A DNA stretch of 64,000 nt from Sphaerisporangium sp039871875 (GCF_039871875.1 NZ_JBDPMD010000009.1:124001-188000); one strand, 5' to 3'. Shown: positions 1 to 7,871, counted from the first letter of the stretch. Program-made: numbers and translations. Notes: a model not told the origin generated them from the letters alone.

Positions 1-78
1 GACCCCAAGCGCTACCCGGTATGCCCGGAGTGCAAGGAAATCTACGAGGGCCTGCCCAAGGGCGAATCCGGCGACTGA
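1..78 (+). CDS. DUF3039 family protein, C-terminal end only
   Basis: The window opens inside this gene. Frame 1 reads to a TGA at 76-78 and gives a tail with a CPEC pair, typical of the C-terminus of the small actinobacterial DUF3039 proteins, which probably bind a metal through cysteines. The function of the family is unknown. In actinomycetes DUF3039 genes commonly sit near a DEAD/DEAH helicase, and one follows at 2054, which supports the call. The N-terminus lies outside the window. Confidence 0.75.
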   Translation, partial: DPKRYPVCPECKEIYEGLPKGESGD

Positions 79-157
79 GTGTCACTCCCGGCACAGGGGC
101 GCCTACCGGGTTAGCGTCAGCACTCCGACCAGTTGACCTGGAGCGACGGGGGAGTGC

Positions 158-1039
158 ATGGTCCGGCGGGCGGTGGCGGTGTCGTTGGTGTGCCTGTTCA
201 CGCTCGGTGCCGTGCCCGGGCCCGCGCGGGCGGCCGGGCGGTCGTGCGGCGGGCCCTCGCTCGTCGCGGCGCGCCCGCCCGAGCCGTACCACCCGGGGCC
301 CGGTGAGGCCGCCCGCATGGTCGCGGCCATGCGGGCGCGGCTGCGTGCCGTCGCGCCACCCGTGCCGGCGTCCGTCATCGTGCCCGTCTGGGTGCACGTG
401 CTCACCGAGGGCAGGCTGGGTGCGGACGACGCCGCGGTCACCGCGCAGATCGAGGCCCTGAACGCCGCGTACGGCGGGCGGCTCGGCGGCGTGGACACCG
501 GCATCAGGTTCACGCTGCGCGGCGTGACCCGCACCGAGGAGCCGAGCTGGTTCCGCGACCCGCTGGGCAACGAGATCCCGATGAAGACCCGGTTGCGCAA
601 GGGCGGCGCCGACACGCTCAACCTGTACGTCGGCCAGCTCGGCGAGATGGTGCTCGGCTACTCGACCTACCCCCACTGGTACCGGCTCCGCCCCTCCCTG
701 GACGGCGTCGTCATCGACTGGCGCAGCCTGCCCGGCGGCGCCCTGCGCGACTTCGGCAGGGGCTACACCGGCGTGCACGAGATCGGCCACTGGTTCGGCC
801 TGCTGCACACCTTCGAGAACGGCTGCGCCCCGCCCGGCGACCTCATCGACGACACCCCGGCCGAAAGCCGGGCCACGCAGGGCTGCCCGCAAAGCAAGGA
901 CACCTGCACCGAGCCGGGCGAGGACCCCGTGCACAATTTCATGGACTACTCCACCGACGCCTGCATGACCGAGTTCACCCCCGGCCAGGCCGCCCGCATG
1001 CGCGACATGTGGGCCGCGTTCCGCCTGCCCGTCGTCTGA
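158..1039 (+). CDS. Secreted zinc metalloprotease, M43 (pappalysin-like)
   Basis: A 293-residue protein with a signal peptide at about residues 1-26 (basic start, hydrophobic core, then PARAA). The zinc motif is HEIGHWFGLLH at residues 207-217: His207 and His211 with Glu208, plus His217. This matches the extended HExxHxxGxxH of metzincins. A Met-turn candidate (MDYS, about residue 262) follows. M43 enzymes are extracellular peptidases of the cytophagalysin/pappalysin type. The ATG at 158 follows a purine-rich GGAGCGACGGGGGAG run, and the next in-frame start would lose the signal peptide. It stands alone between the DUF3039 gene and a membrane protein gene. The substrate is unknown. Confidence 0.88.
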   Translation: MVRRAVAVSLVCLFTLGAVPGPARAAGRSCGGPSLVAARPPEPYHPGPGEAARMVAAMRARLRAVAPPVPASVIVPVWVHVLTEGRLGADDAAVTAQIEALNAAYGGRLGGVDTGIRFTLRGVTRTEEPSWFRDPLGNEIPMKTRLRKGGADTLNLYVGQLGEMVLGYSTYPHWYRLRPSLDGVVIDWRSLPGGALRDFGRGYTGVHEIGHWFGLLHTFENGCAPPGDLIDDTPAESRATQGCPQSKDTCTEPGEDPVHNFMDYSTDACMTEFTPGQAARMRDMWAAFRLPVV

Positions 1040-1064
1040 CGCCGATACCGACCGCGTCCGCTCG

Positions 1065-1095
1065 TTGACGCGGGGGCACCCCCGGAGCCGATACT
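1065..1095 (+). promoter_or_regulatory. Candidate promoter for the 1119 gene
   Basis: TTGACG at 1065-1070 and GATACT at 1090-1095 are 19 bases apart, close to the actinobacterial housekeeping consensus. Transcription would start near 1103, just before the AGGAG at 1108. The TTG inside the -35 element could be read as a start codon for the downstream frame, but the promoter fit argues against that. Confidence 0.35.
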
Positions 1096-1118
1096 CGGAT
1101 GCACCGGGAGGAGAAGGC

Positions 1119-1808
1119 GTGGAGGAGCACCGTAGGAAACGCCGGCCGTACGGCGAGCCCGCGTGGCCGCCGCGGGAGCAGGAGGGCCTGCCCCCGTCGG
1201 CCCGCCTGTACGGCGCGCCCGCCGCGCCGTCCGGCGTCCGGGTGCCGTTGTGGGCGCAGCGGCTCGCCGTCGTGCTCGGCTCGATCGTCGCGGGGGTGAC
1301 CGTGGTGGCCCTGGTGGTGTCCACGATCGTGAGCCGGGTGAACGCGCCCGACACCACGCGCCTCAGCGTGACGGACGGCCTCGCCGGGGTCACCTACCTC
1401 ATGCCGCCCGGGTGGCGCGCCGGGGCGGTGCCCCCGGTGACCGGCTTCACCTCCTCGGCGGTGTACGGCGGGTCGGCCATCGTGATGACCCGGCCGGGCG
1501 ACCCGGTCTCGGTCTCCGGCCCCCGGGCCGCCGCGTTGTCCCTCACCGAGCTGTACGGGCGGCTGCTGTTGCACGGCGACACCGTGGACACGGTGGACGA
1601 CCGCTCCGTCGAGGTGGGCGGCTACACCGGCCACTCGCGGGCGCTGCGGGCCGGCTACAGCGACGTGGTGAACCGCCCGGCGTACCTGCGGGTCACGGTG
1701 CTGGCCAAGGAGGGCGGGGACGCGAGCGTGGTGATCGTCGGCATGGTCCAGCCGGACGACCCGCGGCGGCGCGCCGAGATCGACGGCATGCTGGCCCTGG
1801 TGAAGTAG
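1119..1808 (+). CDS. Single-pass membrane protein, unknown function
   Basis: 229 residues from a GTG at 1119, chosen because GGGAGGAGAAG lies just upstream; a TTG at 1065 in the same frame would fall in the candidate promoter. The first ~45 residues are charged and proline-rich (cytoplasmic). One membrane segment follows at about residues 50-75 (RLAVVLGSIVAGVTVVALVV). The rest is a predicted extracytoplasmic domain of about 150 residues without cysteines or a recognised motif. This layout recurs in actinomycete membrane proteins of unknown role. It is probably transcribed alone, as the helicase gene begins 245 bases later. Confidence 0.7.
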   Translation: MEEHRRKRRPYGEPAWPPREQEGLPPSARLYGAPAAPSGVRVPLWAQRLAVVLGSIVAGVTVVALVVSTIVSRVNAPDTTRLSVTDGLAGVTYLMPPGWRAGAVPPVTGFTSSAVYGGSAIVMTRPGDPVSVSGPRAAALSLTELYGRLLLHGDTVDTVDDRSVEVGGYTGHSRALRAGYSDVVNRPAYLRVTVLAKEGGDASVVIVGMVQPDDPRRRAEIDGMLALVK

Positions 1809-2053
1809 CGGGTGAAGGAGCAGGTCACGGCCGTACGGGGAACCGCGGCCCCGCCGGATCCGCGGGGGACGGCATGTTCTGTCGGTGGTCCCCACTATCG
1901 TGGCTTCACTGTGAGGGAGCGAAACGACGACACGATCATGCGCCGGGGTGCCGCCCCGGCGGCCGGGAAAGGTTCTTGGAGGAGGAGGTCGGCGTTGAGC
2001 CTGTCCGCCGTGTGCCGCCCGCCGTTCCCCGGCCGCCCGTCCGGGGGGCGGGC

Positions 2054-3811
2054 GTGAGCAACTTCGCCGCGTCCCACCTTTCCCCGTCCTATCCCGACCG
2101 CGCCGCCTGGGGCACCGCGCCCCGGCTGCGGGCGTGGCAGCAGGAGGCGTTCGACCTCTACTTCCGGCGCGAGCCGCGTGACTTCCTCACCGTCGCCACC
2201 CCGGGCGCCGGCAAGACCACCTACGCGCTGCGCATCGCCAGCGAGCTGCTCACCCGGGGCGTCGTGCGGTCGGTGACCATCGTCACCCCCACCGAGCACC
2301 TCAAGCGCCAGTGGGCCGACGCCGCCGGCCGGGTGGGCATCCCCATCGACCCCGAGTTCAAGAACAGCCAGGGCGCCACCTCGCGCGACTACCTCGGCGT
2401 GGCGGTGACGTACGCCCAGGTGGCCATGCACCCGGCGCTGCACAGGGCCCGCACCGAGGCGCGCAAGACGCTGGTGATCTTCGACGAGATCCACCACGCG
2501 GGCGACGCGAAGTCGTGGGGCGACGGCGTGCGCGAGGCGTTCGAGCCCGCCGCCCGCCGGCTCGCCCTCACCGGCACCCCGTTCCGGTCGGACACCAACC
2601 CCATCCCGTTCGTCACCTACGCCGAGGACGGCGACGGCGTGCGGCGCAGCGTCTCCGACTACTCCTACGGCTACGCGCCCGCGCTGGCCGACAGCGTGGT
2701 CCGCCCGGTGATCTTCCTGGCGTACGCGGGGGAGATGCGGTGGCGCACCCGCGCGGGCGACGAGATCACTGCGACGCTCGGCACGCCGCTCACCAAGGAC
2801 CAGCTCGGCCAGGCGTGGCGCGCGGCGCTCGACCCCAAGGGCGACTGGATCCGCCAGGTGCTCGTGGCGGCCGACAGGCGGCTCACCGAGGTGCGGCGCG
2901 GCATGCCGGACGCCGGGGCCATGGTGATCGCCAGCGACCACGAGACCGCCCGCGCCTACTCCCGGCTGCTGCGTGAGATCACCGGGCAGGGCGCGACGGT
3001 CGTGCTGTCCGACGACCCCGGCGCCTCCGCCAAGATCAAGCAGTTCACCGCCTCCGAGGAGCGGTGGCTGGTGGCGGTCCGCATGGTGTCGGAAGGGGTG
3101 GACATCCCGCGCCTCGCGGTCGGGGTGTACGCCACCAGCACCTCGACGCCGCTGTTCTTCGCCCAGGCGGTGGGGCGTTTCGTCCGGGCACGCAAACGGG
3201 GCGAGACCGCGTCGGTGTTCCTGCCGTCGGTGCCCACCCTCATGGGGCTGGCCGGCGAGATGGAGGCGCAGCGCGACCACGTGCTCGACCGCAAGCTGCC
3301 CGAGGAGGGGCTTGACGACTTCCTGGTCGAGGACGCCCAGCGCAAGAAGGACAATCCCGACGTCCTCGGCGACGAGCTGCCGTTCGAGACCGTGGAGGCG
3401 TCCGCGACGTTCGACCGCGTGCTGTTCGACGGCGGCGAGTTCGGCACCGGCGCCGAGCCCGGCTCCCCCGAGGAGGAGGACTTCCTCGGCCTGCCCGGCC
3501 TGCTGGAGCCCGACCAGGTGGCCGTCCTGCTGCGCAAGCACCAGGCCGACCAGCAGGCCGCCCGCCGCCGCCAGGCCGCCGAGCCCCGCCCCGAGCCCGC
3601 GCTCGCCCCCCACGAGGAGATCGCGGCCCTGCGCAAGGAGCTGAACGGCCTGGTCGGCGCCTGGAACCACCGCACCGGCCAGCCCCACGGCGTCATCCAC
3701 GCCGAGCTGCGCCGCGTCTGCGGCGGCCCGGCCATCGCCCAGGCGTCCACCGAGGAGATCCGCAAACGCATCGACACCATCCGCAAGTGGGCCACCCAGC
3801 GCGGACGGTGA
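2054..3811 (+). CDS. DEAD/DEAH-box superfamily 2 helicase
   Basis: A 585-residue SF2 helicase. Walker A is GAGKTT near residue 50, motif II DEIHH near residue 143, motif III is LTGTPFRSD, and the second RecA domain carries SEGVDIPR and the arginine-finger motif QAVGRFVRARKRGE. The acidic and basic C-terminal tail probably forms helices. It resembles the restriction-endonuclease-R-subunit type (ResIII) helicases that accompany DUF3039 in actinomycetes; the substrate is unknown. The GTG at 2054 gives the conserved beginning SNFAASHLSPSYP. The frame is open for 890 bases upstream, but that stretch is antisense-like low-complexity coding overlap with the previous gene. It converges on pncA, with the repeats at 3871-4060 between them. 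Confidence 0.85.
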   Translation: MSNFAASHLSPSYPDRAAWGTAPRLRAWQQEAFDLYFRREPRDFLTVATPGAGKTTYALRIASELLTRGVVRSVTIVTPTEHLKRQWADAAGRVGIPIDPEFKNSQGATSRDYLGVAVTYAQVAMHPALHRARTEARKTLVIFDEIHHAGDAKSWGDGVREAFEPAARRLALTGTPFRSDTNPIPFVTYAEDGDGVRRSVSDYSYGYAPALADSVVRPVIFLAYAGEMRWRTRAGDEITATLGTPLTKDQLGQAWRAALDPKGDWIRQVLVAADRRLTEVRRGMPDAGAMVIASDHETARAYSRLLREITGQGATVVLSDDPGASAKIKQFTASEERWLVAVRMVSEGVDIPRLAVGVYATSTSTPLFFAQAVGRFVRARKRGETASVFLPSVPTLMGLAGEMEAQRDHVLDRKLPEEGLDDFLVEDAQRKKDNPDVLGDELPFETVEASATFDRVLFDGGEFGTGAEPGSPEEEDFLGLPGLLEPDQVAVLLRKHQADQQAARRRQAAEPRPEPALAPHEEIAALRKELNGLVGAWNHRTGQPHGVIHAELRRVCGGPAIAQASTEEIRKRIDTIRKWATQRGR

Positions 3812-3870
3812 CCGCGGGCCCGCGCGGAGGGGTGCTTCGGGATCCGGAGGCGGCCCTGGGGCTCAGACCG

Positions 3871-4060
3871 GGGCGACGGCCGGTCCCATGCCGACGGCGC
3901 GGAGCTCGGCGAGGCGGTCCGGTCGCGGTTCCGCGGGGCGACGGCCGGTCCCAGGCCGGCGCGGAGCTCGGCGAGGCGGTCCGGTCGCGGTTCCGCGGGG
4001 CGACGGCTGGTCCCAGGCCGGCGCGGAGCTCGGCGAGGCGGTCCGGTCGCGGTTTCTCGG
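3871..4060 (+). repeat. Three tandem ~62-bp repeats resembling the pncA 3' end
   Basis: Three near-identical units start at 3871 (65 bases), 3936 (62) and 3998 (62, degenerate at its end). The first has a 3-base insertion. Each starts like GGGGCGACGGCCGGT and carries GCGGAGCTCGGCGAGG. Both blocks also occur, slightly changed, in the last ~80 bases of pncA directly beside them (4076-4140), so the units look like partial duplications of the pncA terminus. The 62-base period is not a multiple of three, so the array is unlikely to be coding. It lies between convergent helicase and pncA genes. Confidence 0.8.
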
Positions 4061-4063
4061 AGC

Positions 4064-4639
4064 TCAGGCCGGGGCGACGACCGGGGTGCCGACCAGTTCG
4101 ACGCCGGCGGTGCGGAGTTCGGCGAGGGCGGCGTCGGTGGTGGGGCGGGCGACGGCGGCGGTGAGGCCGAGGAGGACGCGGACGGTGAAGCCCTCGCGGG
4201 CGGCGTCCAGGGCGGTGGCGCGCACGCAGTGGTCGGTGGCGATGCCGACCACGTCCACCGCCTCCACGTCGCGGGACCGCAGCCAGTCGGCGAGGCCGGT
4301 GCCGTCCGCGCCGTGGCCCTCGAAGCCGCTGTAGGCGGCGCTGTGCCGTCCCTTGCTGAAGACCTCCTCGACCCGGGAGGTGTCCAGCGCCGGGTGGAAC
4401 GCCGCCCCCTCGGTGCCCACGACGCAGTGCGCGGGCCAGGTGCGGGCGTAGTCGGGGTGGTCGGAGAAGTGGTCGCCGGGGTCCACGTGGTAGTCGCGGG
4501 TGGCCACCACGTGGTCGTAGGAGCCGGACGCGGCGTGCGGGCCGATGGCCGCCGCCACCCCGGCGCCGCCCTGGACGGCCAGGCTGCCGCCCTCGCAGAA
4601 GTCGTTCTGCACGTCCACGATCACCAGCGTGGTCTTCAT
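4064..4639 (-). CDS. pncA: Nicotinamidase
   Basis: 191 residues of the isochorismatase-fold amidase that hydrolyses nicotinamide to nicotinate and ammonia in NAD salvage. The catalytic triad is visible: Asp9 (DVQNDF), Lys96 (FSKGRHS) and Cys138 (ATDHCVRAT). The metal-site residues Asp49, His51 and His57 are present in RDYHVDPGDHF. Length and motifs match the family. GAAAGGAC precedes the ATG. It lies 31 bases downstream of pncB in the same orientation, so the two probably form an operon that feeds nicotinate straight into the next enzyme. Homologues activate pyrazinamide; whether this one does is unknown. Confidence 0.95.
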   Translation of the reverse strand: MKTTLVIVDVQNDFCEGGSLAVQGGAGVAAAIGPHAASGSYDHVVATRDYHVDPGDHFSDHPDYARTWPAHCVVGTEGAAFHPALDTSRVEEVFSKGRHSAAYSGFEGHGADGTGLADWLRSRDVEAVDVVGIATDHCVRATALDAAREGFTVRVLLGLTAAVARPTTDAALAELRTAGVELVGTPVVAPA

Positions 4640-4670
4640 CGGGGGTCCTTTCGCCGCGGGAGAGGGATCG

Positions 4671-5951
4671 TCAGGTGAACTCGGTGGGGATGGCCGCGTC
4701 CCCGGCCGACAGGTGGTGCGCCTCCTGAGGCAGCTCCGCCACCGACGCCCGGTGCCGCGCGCGGGCCTCGGTGAGCGGCTCGCGACCGACGATCTCGCCG
4801 CCGCGCACCAGCGGGCGCAGCAGCGGCCGGGTGCCCGCCGGCGCGGGGGCGTCCGGCACGGTGGACACCAGCTCGCACGACGCGACGCCGTTCTCCAGCG
4901 TCCGGAACGCCGTCTTGCGCCCGCCCCGGCTGGGTTTGCCCACCGACTGCTTGGCCACCGGCTGCACCGTGCCCCCGGCGTCCTCGCGCGCCACCAGCTT
5001 GTACACCATGGACGCGGTCGGCGCCCCCGACCCGGTGACCACCGAGGTGCCGACGCCGTACCCGTCCACGGGCGCGGCGGCCAGCGCGGCGATGGAGTAC
5101 TCGTCGAGGTCCCCGGTGACGACGACGCGCGTGCCGGTGGCGCCGAGCCCGTCCAGCATGCGCCGCACCTCGTGCGCGGCGACCCCGAGGTCGCCCGAGT
5201 CGATGCGCACCGCGCCGAGCCGCGGCCCGGCGAGCTCCACCGCCGTGCGCACCGCCTTGGCGACGTCGTAGGTGTCCACCAGCAGGGTCGTGTCCGTGCC
5301 GAGGAACTCGAGCTGCGCCTCGAACGCGTCGTGCTCGGAGTCGTGCAGCAGCGTGAACGCGTGCGCCGCCGTGCCCGCCGTCGGCACGCCGTACAGGCCG
5401 CCCGCCATGAGGTTGGACGTGGACGCGAACCCCGCCAGGTACGCCGCCCGCGCCGCCGCGACCGCCGCCGCCTCGTGGGTGCGCCGCGACCCCATCTCGA
5501 TGATCGGCCGCTCCCCGGCCGCGCGCACCATGCGCGAGGCCGCGGACGCCACCGCCGAGTCGTGGTTCAGGATGGAGAGGATCACCGTCTCCAGCAGCAC
5601 CGCCTCGGCGAACGTGCCGTCCACCACCATGATCGGGGAGCCGGGGAAGTAGCACTCCCCCTCGCCGTACCCGTGCACGTCCCCCGTGAAGCGGTACCCG
5701 GCCAGGAACTTCAGCGTGCGCTCGTCCACCACCCGCCCGCGCCGCAGGAACCCGATCTCCTCCTCGCCGAACCGGAACGCCTCCAGGACGTCGAGGACCC
5801 GCCCGGTGCCCGCGACCACGCCGTACCGCCGCCCCTGGGGCAGGTGGCGGGCGAACACCTCGAAGACCGCCCTGCGGTGCGCGGCGCCGCTGCCGAGCGC
5901 CGCCTCCAGCATCGTCAGCTCATAGTGATCGGTGAGCAACGCGGCGCTCAT
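4671..5951 (-). CDS. pncB: Nicotinate phosphoribosyltransferase
   Basis: About 426 residues. It joins nicotinate to PRPP, giving nicotinate mononucleotide, the second step of the Preiss-Handler salvage route. Visible family blocks are LLTDHYELTML at the N-terminus, the SNLMAGGLYGVPTAGTAAH region near residue 200, RIDSGDLG and the phosphate-binding VGTSVVTG. Two ATGs are possible (5957 and 5951); GTGAAG lies 6 bases before the inner one, so 5951 is preferred. A TACTCT -10-like hexamer lies at 5971-5976 on this strand. It is divergent from clpS and heads a pncB-pncA operon. In M. tuberculosis pncB1 also sits beside clpS. Confidence 0.93.
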   Translation of the reverse strand: MSAALLTDHYELTMLEAALGSGAAHRRAVFEVFARHLPQGRRYGVVAGTGRVLDVLEAFRFGEEEIGFLRRGRVVDERTLKFLAGYRFTGDVHGYGEGECYFPGSPIMVVDGTFAEAVLLETVILSILNHDSAVASAASRMVRAAGERPIIEMGSRRTHEAAAVAAARAAYLAGFASTSNLMAGGLYGVPTAGTAAHAFTLLHDSEHDAFEAQLEFLGTDTTLLVDTYDVAKAVRTAVELAGPRLGAVRIDSGDLGVAAHEVRRMLDGLGATGTRVVVTGDLDEYSIAALAAAPVDGYGVGTSVVTGSGAPTASMVYKLVAREDAGGTVQPVAKQSVGKPSRGGRKTAFRTLENGVASCELVSTVPDAPAPAGTRPLLRPLVRGGEIVGREPLTEARARHRASVAELPQEAHHLSAGDAAIPTEFT

Positions 5952-6002
5952 GGGCATCTTCACAAGTCGAAGAGTACGCACGGGGTAGGGCAGGATGGGA
6001 AG

Positions 6003-6293
6003 GTGGGTAGTACCGCTCCAGCCGAAGTGGCGCGTCCTGAGACGGACGTCCGCCCCGACCTGCCGTGGCTGACCATCGTCTGGAACGACCCGGTGAACCT
6101 CATGTCGTACGTCACCTACGTGCTGCAGACGGTGTTCGGCTACCCGAAGGCCAAGGCGGAGAAGCTCATGCTCGACGTCCACCACAAGGGCAAGGCCGTG
6201 GTGGCCAGCGGCACCCGCGAGGAGATGGAGCGCGACGTGCAGATCCTCCACTCCTACGGCCTGTGGGCCACCGTCCAGAAGGACTCGGCGTGA
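6003..6293 (+). CDS. clpS: ATP-dependent Clp protease adaptor ClpS
   Basis: 96 residues from a GTG at 6003. ClpS delivers substrates with destabilising N-terminal residues (N-degrons) to the ClpC/ClpA unfoldase. The conserved core is clear: IVWNDPVNLMSYVTYVL, then KLMLDVHHKGKAVV and a final YGLWAT. AGG lies 8 bases before the GTG. An unstructured N-terminal ~20 residues precede the core, as is usual. Its stop overlaps the start of the DUF2017 gene (GTGA), so the two are co-translated. Confidence 0.93.
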   Translation: MGSTAPAEVARPETDVRPDLPWLTIVWNDPVNLMSYVTYVLQTVFGYPKAKAEKLMLDVHHKGKAVVASGTREEMERDVQILHSYGLWATVQKDSA

Positions 6294-6817
6294 GCACGGG
6301 CTTCCGCGCGGCGCGGGGCGGCGGCGTCATGATCGAGCTGGACGCCGGCGAGGCGTCGATCCTGCGCTCGCTGGTGACGCAGATCCTCGGCCTGGTGCAG
6401 CCGGGCCCGGCCAGTGACGACCCCCTGGAGCGGGCCCTCGGCATCGGCGAGGCCGTGGAGCCGTCGGACCCGGTGCTGGCCCGGCTGTTCCCCTCGGCGT
6501 ACGCCGACGACGACAAGGCCGCCTCGGAGTTCCGCCGCTACACCGAGGCCACGCTGCGCGACGGCAAGCGCGCCGACGCCGAGACGCTGCTCGACACCGC
6601 CGAGCAGGGCCGGGTGGAGCTGACCGGCGAGCAGGCCGAGGCGTGGCTGCGGGCGCTGAACGACGTGCGGCTGGCCCTCGGCGTGCGGCTGGAGGTCACC
6701 GAGGAGATCCACGACGAGCTGGCCGAGATGCGCGAGGACGATCCCCGCTACCCCGCGTTCGTCACCTACGACTGGCTGACCTACCTGCAGGACACGCTGG
6801 TCCGGGCGCTTTGGTAA
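6290..6817 (+). CDS. DUF2017 family protein
   Basis: 175 residues of a family confined to actinobacteria and almost always encoded directly after clpS. It is mainly alpha-helical and acidic, with no signal or membrane segment and no catalytic motif that I recognise. The GTG start overlaps the clpS stop by four bases, which implies translational coupling. A role in Clp-dependent protein turnover is inference from this constant pairing only. The TAA stop at 6815-6817 also forms part of a -10 element for the next gene. Confidence 0.85.
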   Translation: MSTGFRAARGGGVMIELDAGEASILRSLVTQILGLVQPGPASDDPLERALGIGEAVEPSDPVLARLFPSAYADDDKAASEFRRYTEATLRDGKRADAETLLDTAEQGRVELTGEQAEAWLRALNDVRLALGVRLEVTEEIHDELAEMREDDPRYPAFVTYDWLTYLQDTLVRALW

Positions 6818-6820
6818 CTT
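6815..6820 (+). promoter_or_regulatory. -10 element for leaderless mec transcript
   Basis: TAACTT lies 6 bases before the mec ATG and no ribosome-binding site precedes that ATG. Transcription would start at or next to the A of the start codon. The hexamer overlaps the stop codon of the DUF2017 gene. Confidence 0.45.
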
Positions 6821-6826
6821 CCAGGC

Positions 6827-7234
6827 ATGCTGACGATCGCACGGGAGCTGGCCGACAAGATCATCGCCCATGCGTGGGCCGACCACCCGGACGAGGCCTG
6901 CGGGGTGATCGCCGGGCCGCTCGGCTCGGACCGTCCCGAGCGTTTCGTGCCGATGGAGAACGCCGAGCGCTCCCCGACGTTCTACCGCTTCGACTCGGTG
7001 GAGCAGCTCAAGGTGTGGCGCGAGATGGACGACCGCGACGAGGAGCCGGTGGTGATCTACCACTCGCACACCTCCACCGAGGCGTACCCTTCGCGCACCG
7101 ACGTCTCCTACGCCGCCGAGCCGAACGCCCACTACGTCCTGGTGTCCACCGCCGACCCCGATGACGTGCAGTTCCGCTCGTTCCGCATCGTGGACGGCGT
7201 GATCACCGAGGAGCCGGTCGAGATCGTCGGCTGA
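6827..7234 (+). CDS. mec: JAMM (M67) metallopeptidase, CysO-cysteine hydrolase
   Basis: 135 residues with a complete JAMM/MPN+ motif: Glu23, then His79, His81, Ser89 and Asp92 in HSHTSTEAYPSRTD. In mycobacteria Mec frees cysteine from the CysO-cysteine adduct made by CysM. The gene is followed by cysO and cysM, as in Rv1334-Rv1336, which makes that role very likely. Because the CysO here carries two residues after its Gly-Gly, this peptidase is also a candidate for trimming the carrier. The ATG lacks a Shine-Dalgarno sequence but has TAACTT 6 bases upstream, which suggests a leaderless mRNA. Confidence 0.93.
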   Translation: MLTIARELADKIIAHAWADHPDEACGVIAGPLGSDRPERFVPMENAERSPTFYRFDSVEQLKVWREMDDRDEEPVVIYHSHTSTEAYPSRTDVSYAAEPNAHYVLVSTADPDDVQFRSFRIVDGVITEEPVEIVG

Positions 7235-7238
7235 GCCG

Positions 7239-7285
7239 TCCTAGACGCCTCCTAGTGCCGTTCCTAGTGTCGTCCCTAGTGCCGT
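7239..7285 (+). repeat. Four 12-bp imperfect tandem repeats
   Basis: Four copies of roughly TCCTAGTGCCGT (one 11-base and three 12-base units) directly follow the mec stop. CTAG is common to every copy. They may be a replication-slippage product or a protein-binding cluster. No gene overlaps them. Confidence 0.6.
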
Positions 7286-7329
7286 CCTGGCAGCCCCGGT
7301 GGCGGCCATGGGGACGAAGGACGGGAAGC

Positions 7330-7345
7330 TGTACAGTTGTGTACA
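7330..7345 (+). promoter_or_regulatory. TGTACA inverted repeat overlapping a -10 element
   Basis: TGTACA, four bases, TGTACA forms a perfect inverted repeat at 7330-7345. TACAGT at 7332-7337 inside it fits a -10 hexamer, and the A of the following ATG (7345) is 7 bases downstream. A regulator bound here would block transcription of the small ORF and cysO. The regulator is unknown. Confidence 0.45.
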
Positions 7346-7479
7346 TGCCGACGATCGACCCGGACATGGCGAGCGCCCCGGTGCGCGCCGGGCAGTCGTC
7401 GCCTGTGGCGCTCGTGCCGCCCGTGCAGAACCACCTGTTCGCGCACACGCCCTTCTTCGTCGTCTACGACTGTCCGTGA
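7345..7479 (+). CDS. Candidate 44-aa leader peptide upstream of cysO
   Basis: A 44-residue ORF, apparently leaderless (-10 TACAGT 7 bases upstream, no Shine-Dalgarno). The C-terminus is rich in aromatic and hydrophobic residues and ends HTPFFVVYDCP. The only cysteine is the second last residue. The peptide lies between mec and cysO, 111 bases before the cysO start, and a stem (CCGGTG/CACCGG, about 7529-7544) lies between them. A Cys codon right before the stop, in front of cysteine-synthesis genes, suggests a ribosome-stalling leader. I do not recognise the peptide from a named family; it could be fortuitous. Confidence 0.45.
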   Translation: MPTIDPDMASAPVRAGQSSPVALVPPVQNHLFAHTPFFVVYDCP

Positions 7480-7590
7480 TCGCGCCGGAATCCCCGCCGA
7501 CCACTTAGTGTTCACAACCGCCGGGTGCCCGGTGACCCCACCGGCGACCGCTGACGACTTTAGAAGACACCGATCGAGGAGCCTGCCGCG

Positions 7591-7869
7591 ATGGCCATCG
7601 AGGTTCGCATTCCGACCATCCTCCGTACGTACACCGACGGCGCCAAGTCGGTGAAGGCCGACGGAGCCACCCTCTCCGACCTGCTCGGCGACCTGGAGAC
7701 CCGCCACCCGGGCCTGCGGGCGCGCATCGTGGACGACGGCGGCCTGCGCCGCTTCGTCAACGTCTACCTCAACGACGAGGACGTCCGGTTCCTCGGCGGC
7801 CTGGACACCCCGGTCGCCGACGGCGACACCGTGACGGTGCTGCCCGCCGTCGCGGGCGGCGCGCGCTGA
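7591..7869 (+). CDS. cysO: Sulfur carrier protein CysO (ThiS/MoaD family)
   Basis: 92 residues with the ubiquitin-like fold. The C-terminal glycine thiocarboxylate donates sulfur to O-phosphoserine on CysM. The family sequence is clear (VRIPTILRTYTDG at the start, VLPAVAGG near the end). Unlike a mature carrier it does not stop at Gly89-Gly90: Ala-Arg follow. These residues must be removed before activation by a MoeZ/MoeB-type enzyme, as known for carriers such as QbsE that are processed by JAMM proteases, and mec lies next door. GAGGAG precedes the ATG. The stop is 2 bases before the cysM start. Confidence 0.93.
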   Translation: MAIEVRIPTILRTYTDGAKSVKADGATLSDLLGDLETRHPGLRARIVDDGGLRRFVNVYLNDEDVRFLGGLDTPVADGDTVTVLPAVAGGAR

Positions 7870-7871
7870 TC

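Noticed and set aside
1812..2057. An 81-codon ORF between the membrane protein and helicase genes
   Set aside because: GTG start without ribosome-binding site, arginine/proline-rich random-looking product, runs into the helicase start region.
1895..3700. A 601-codon open frame on the minus strand across the helicase gene
   Set aside because: It is a shadow of the GC-rich codon pattern of the plus-strand helicase; the protein is low-complexity and has no recognisable domain.
7255..7479. A 74-codon version of the cysO-upstream ORF starting before the promoter
   Set aside because: It would start inside the 12-bp repeats and upstream of the -10 element; the ATG at 7345 fits better.
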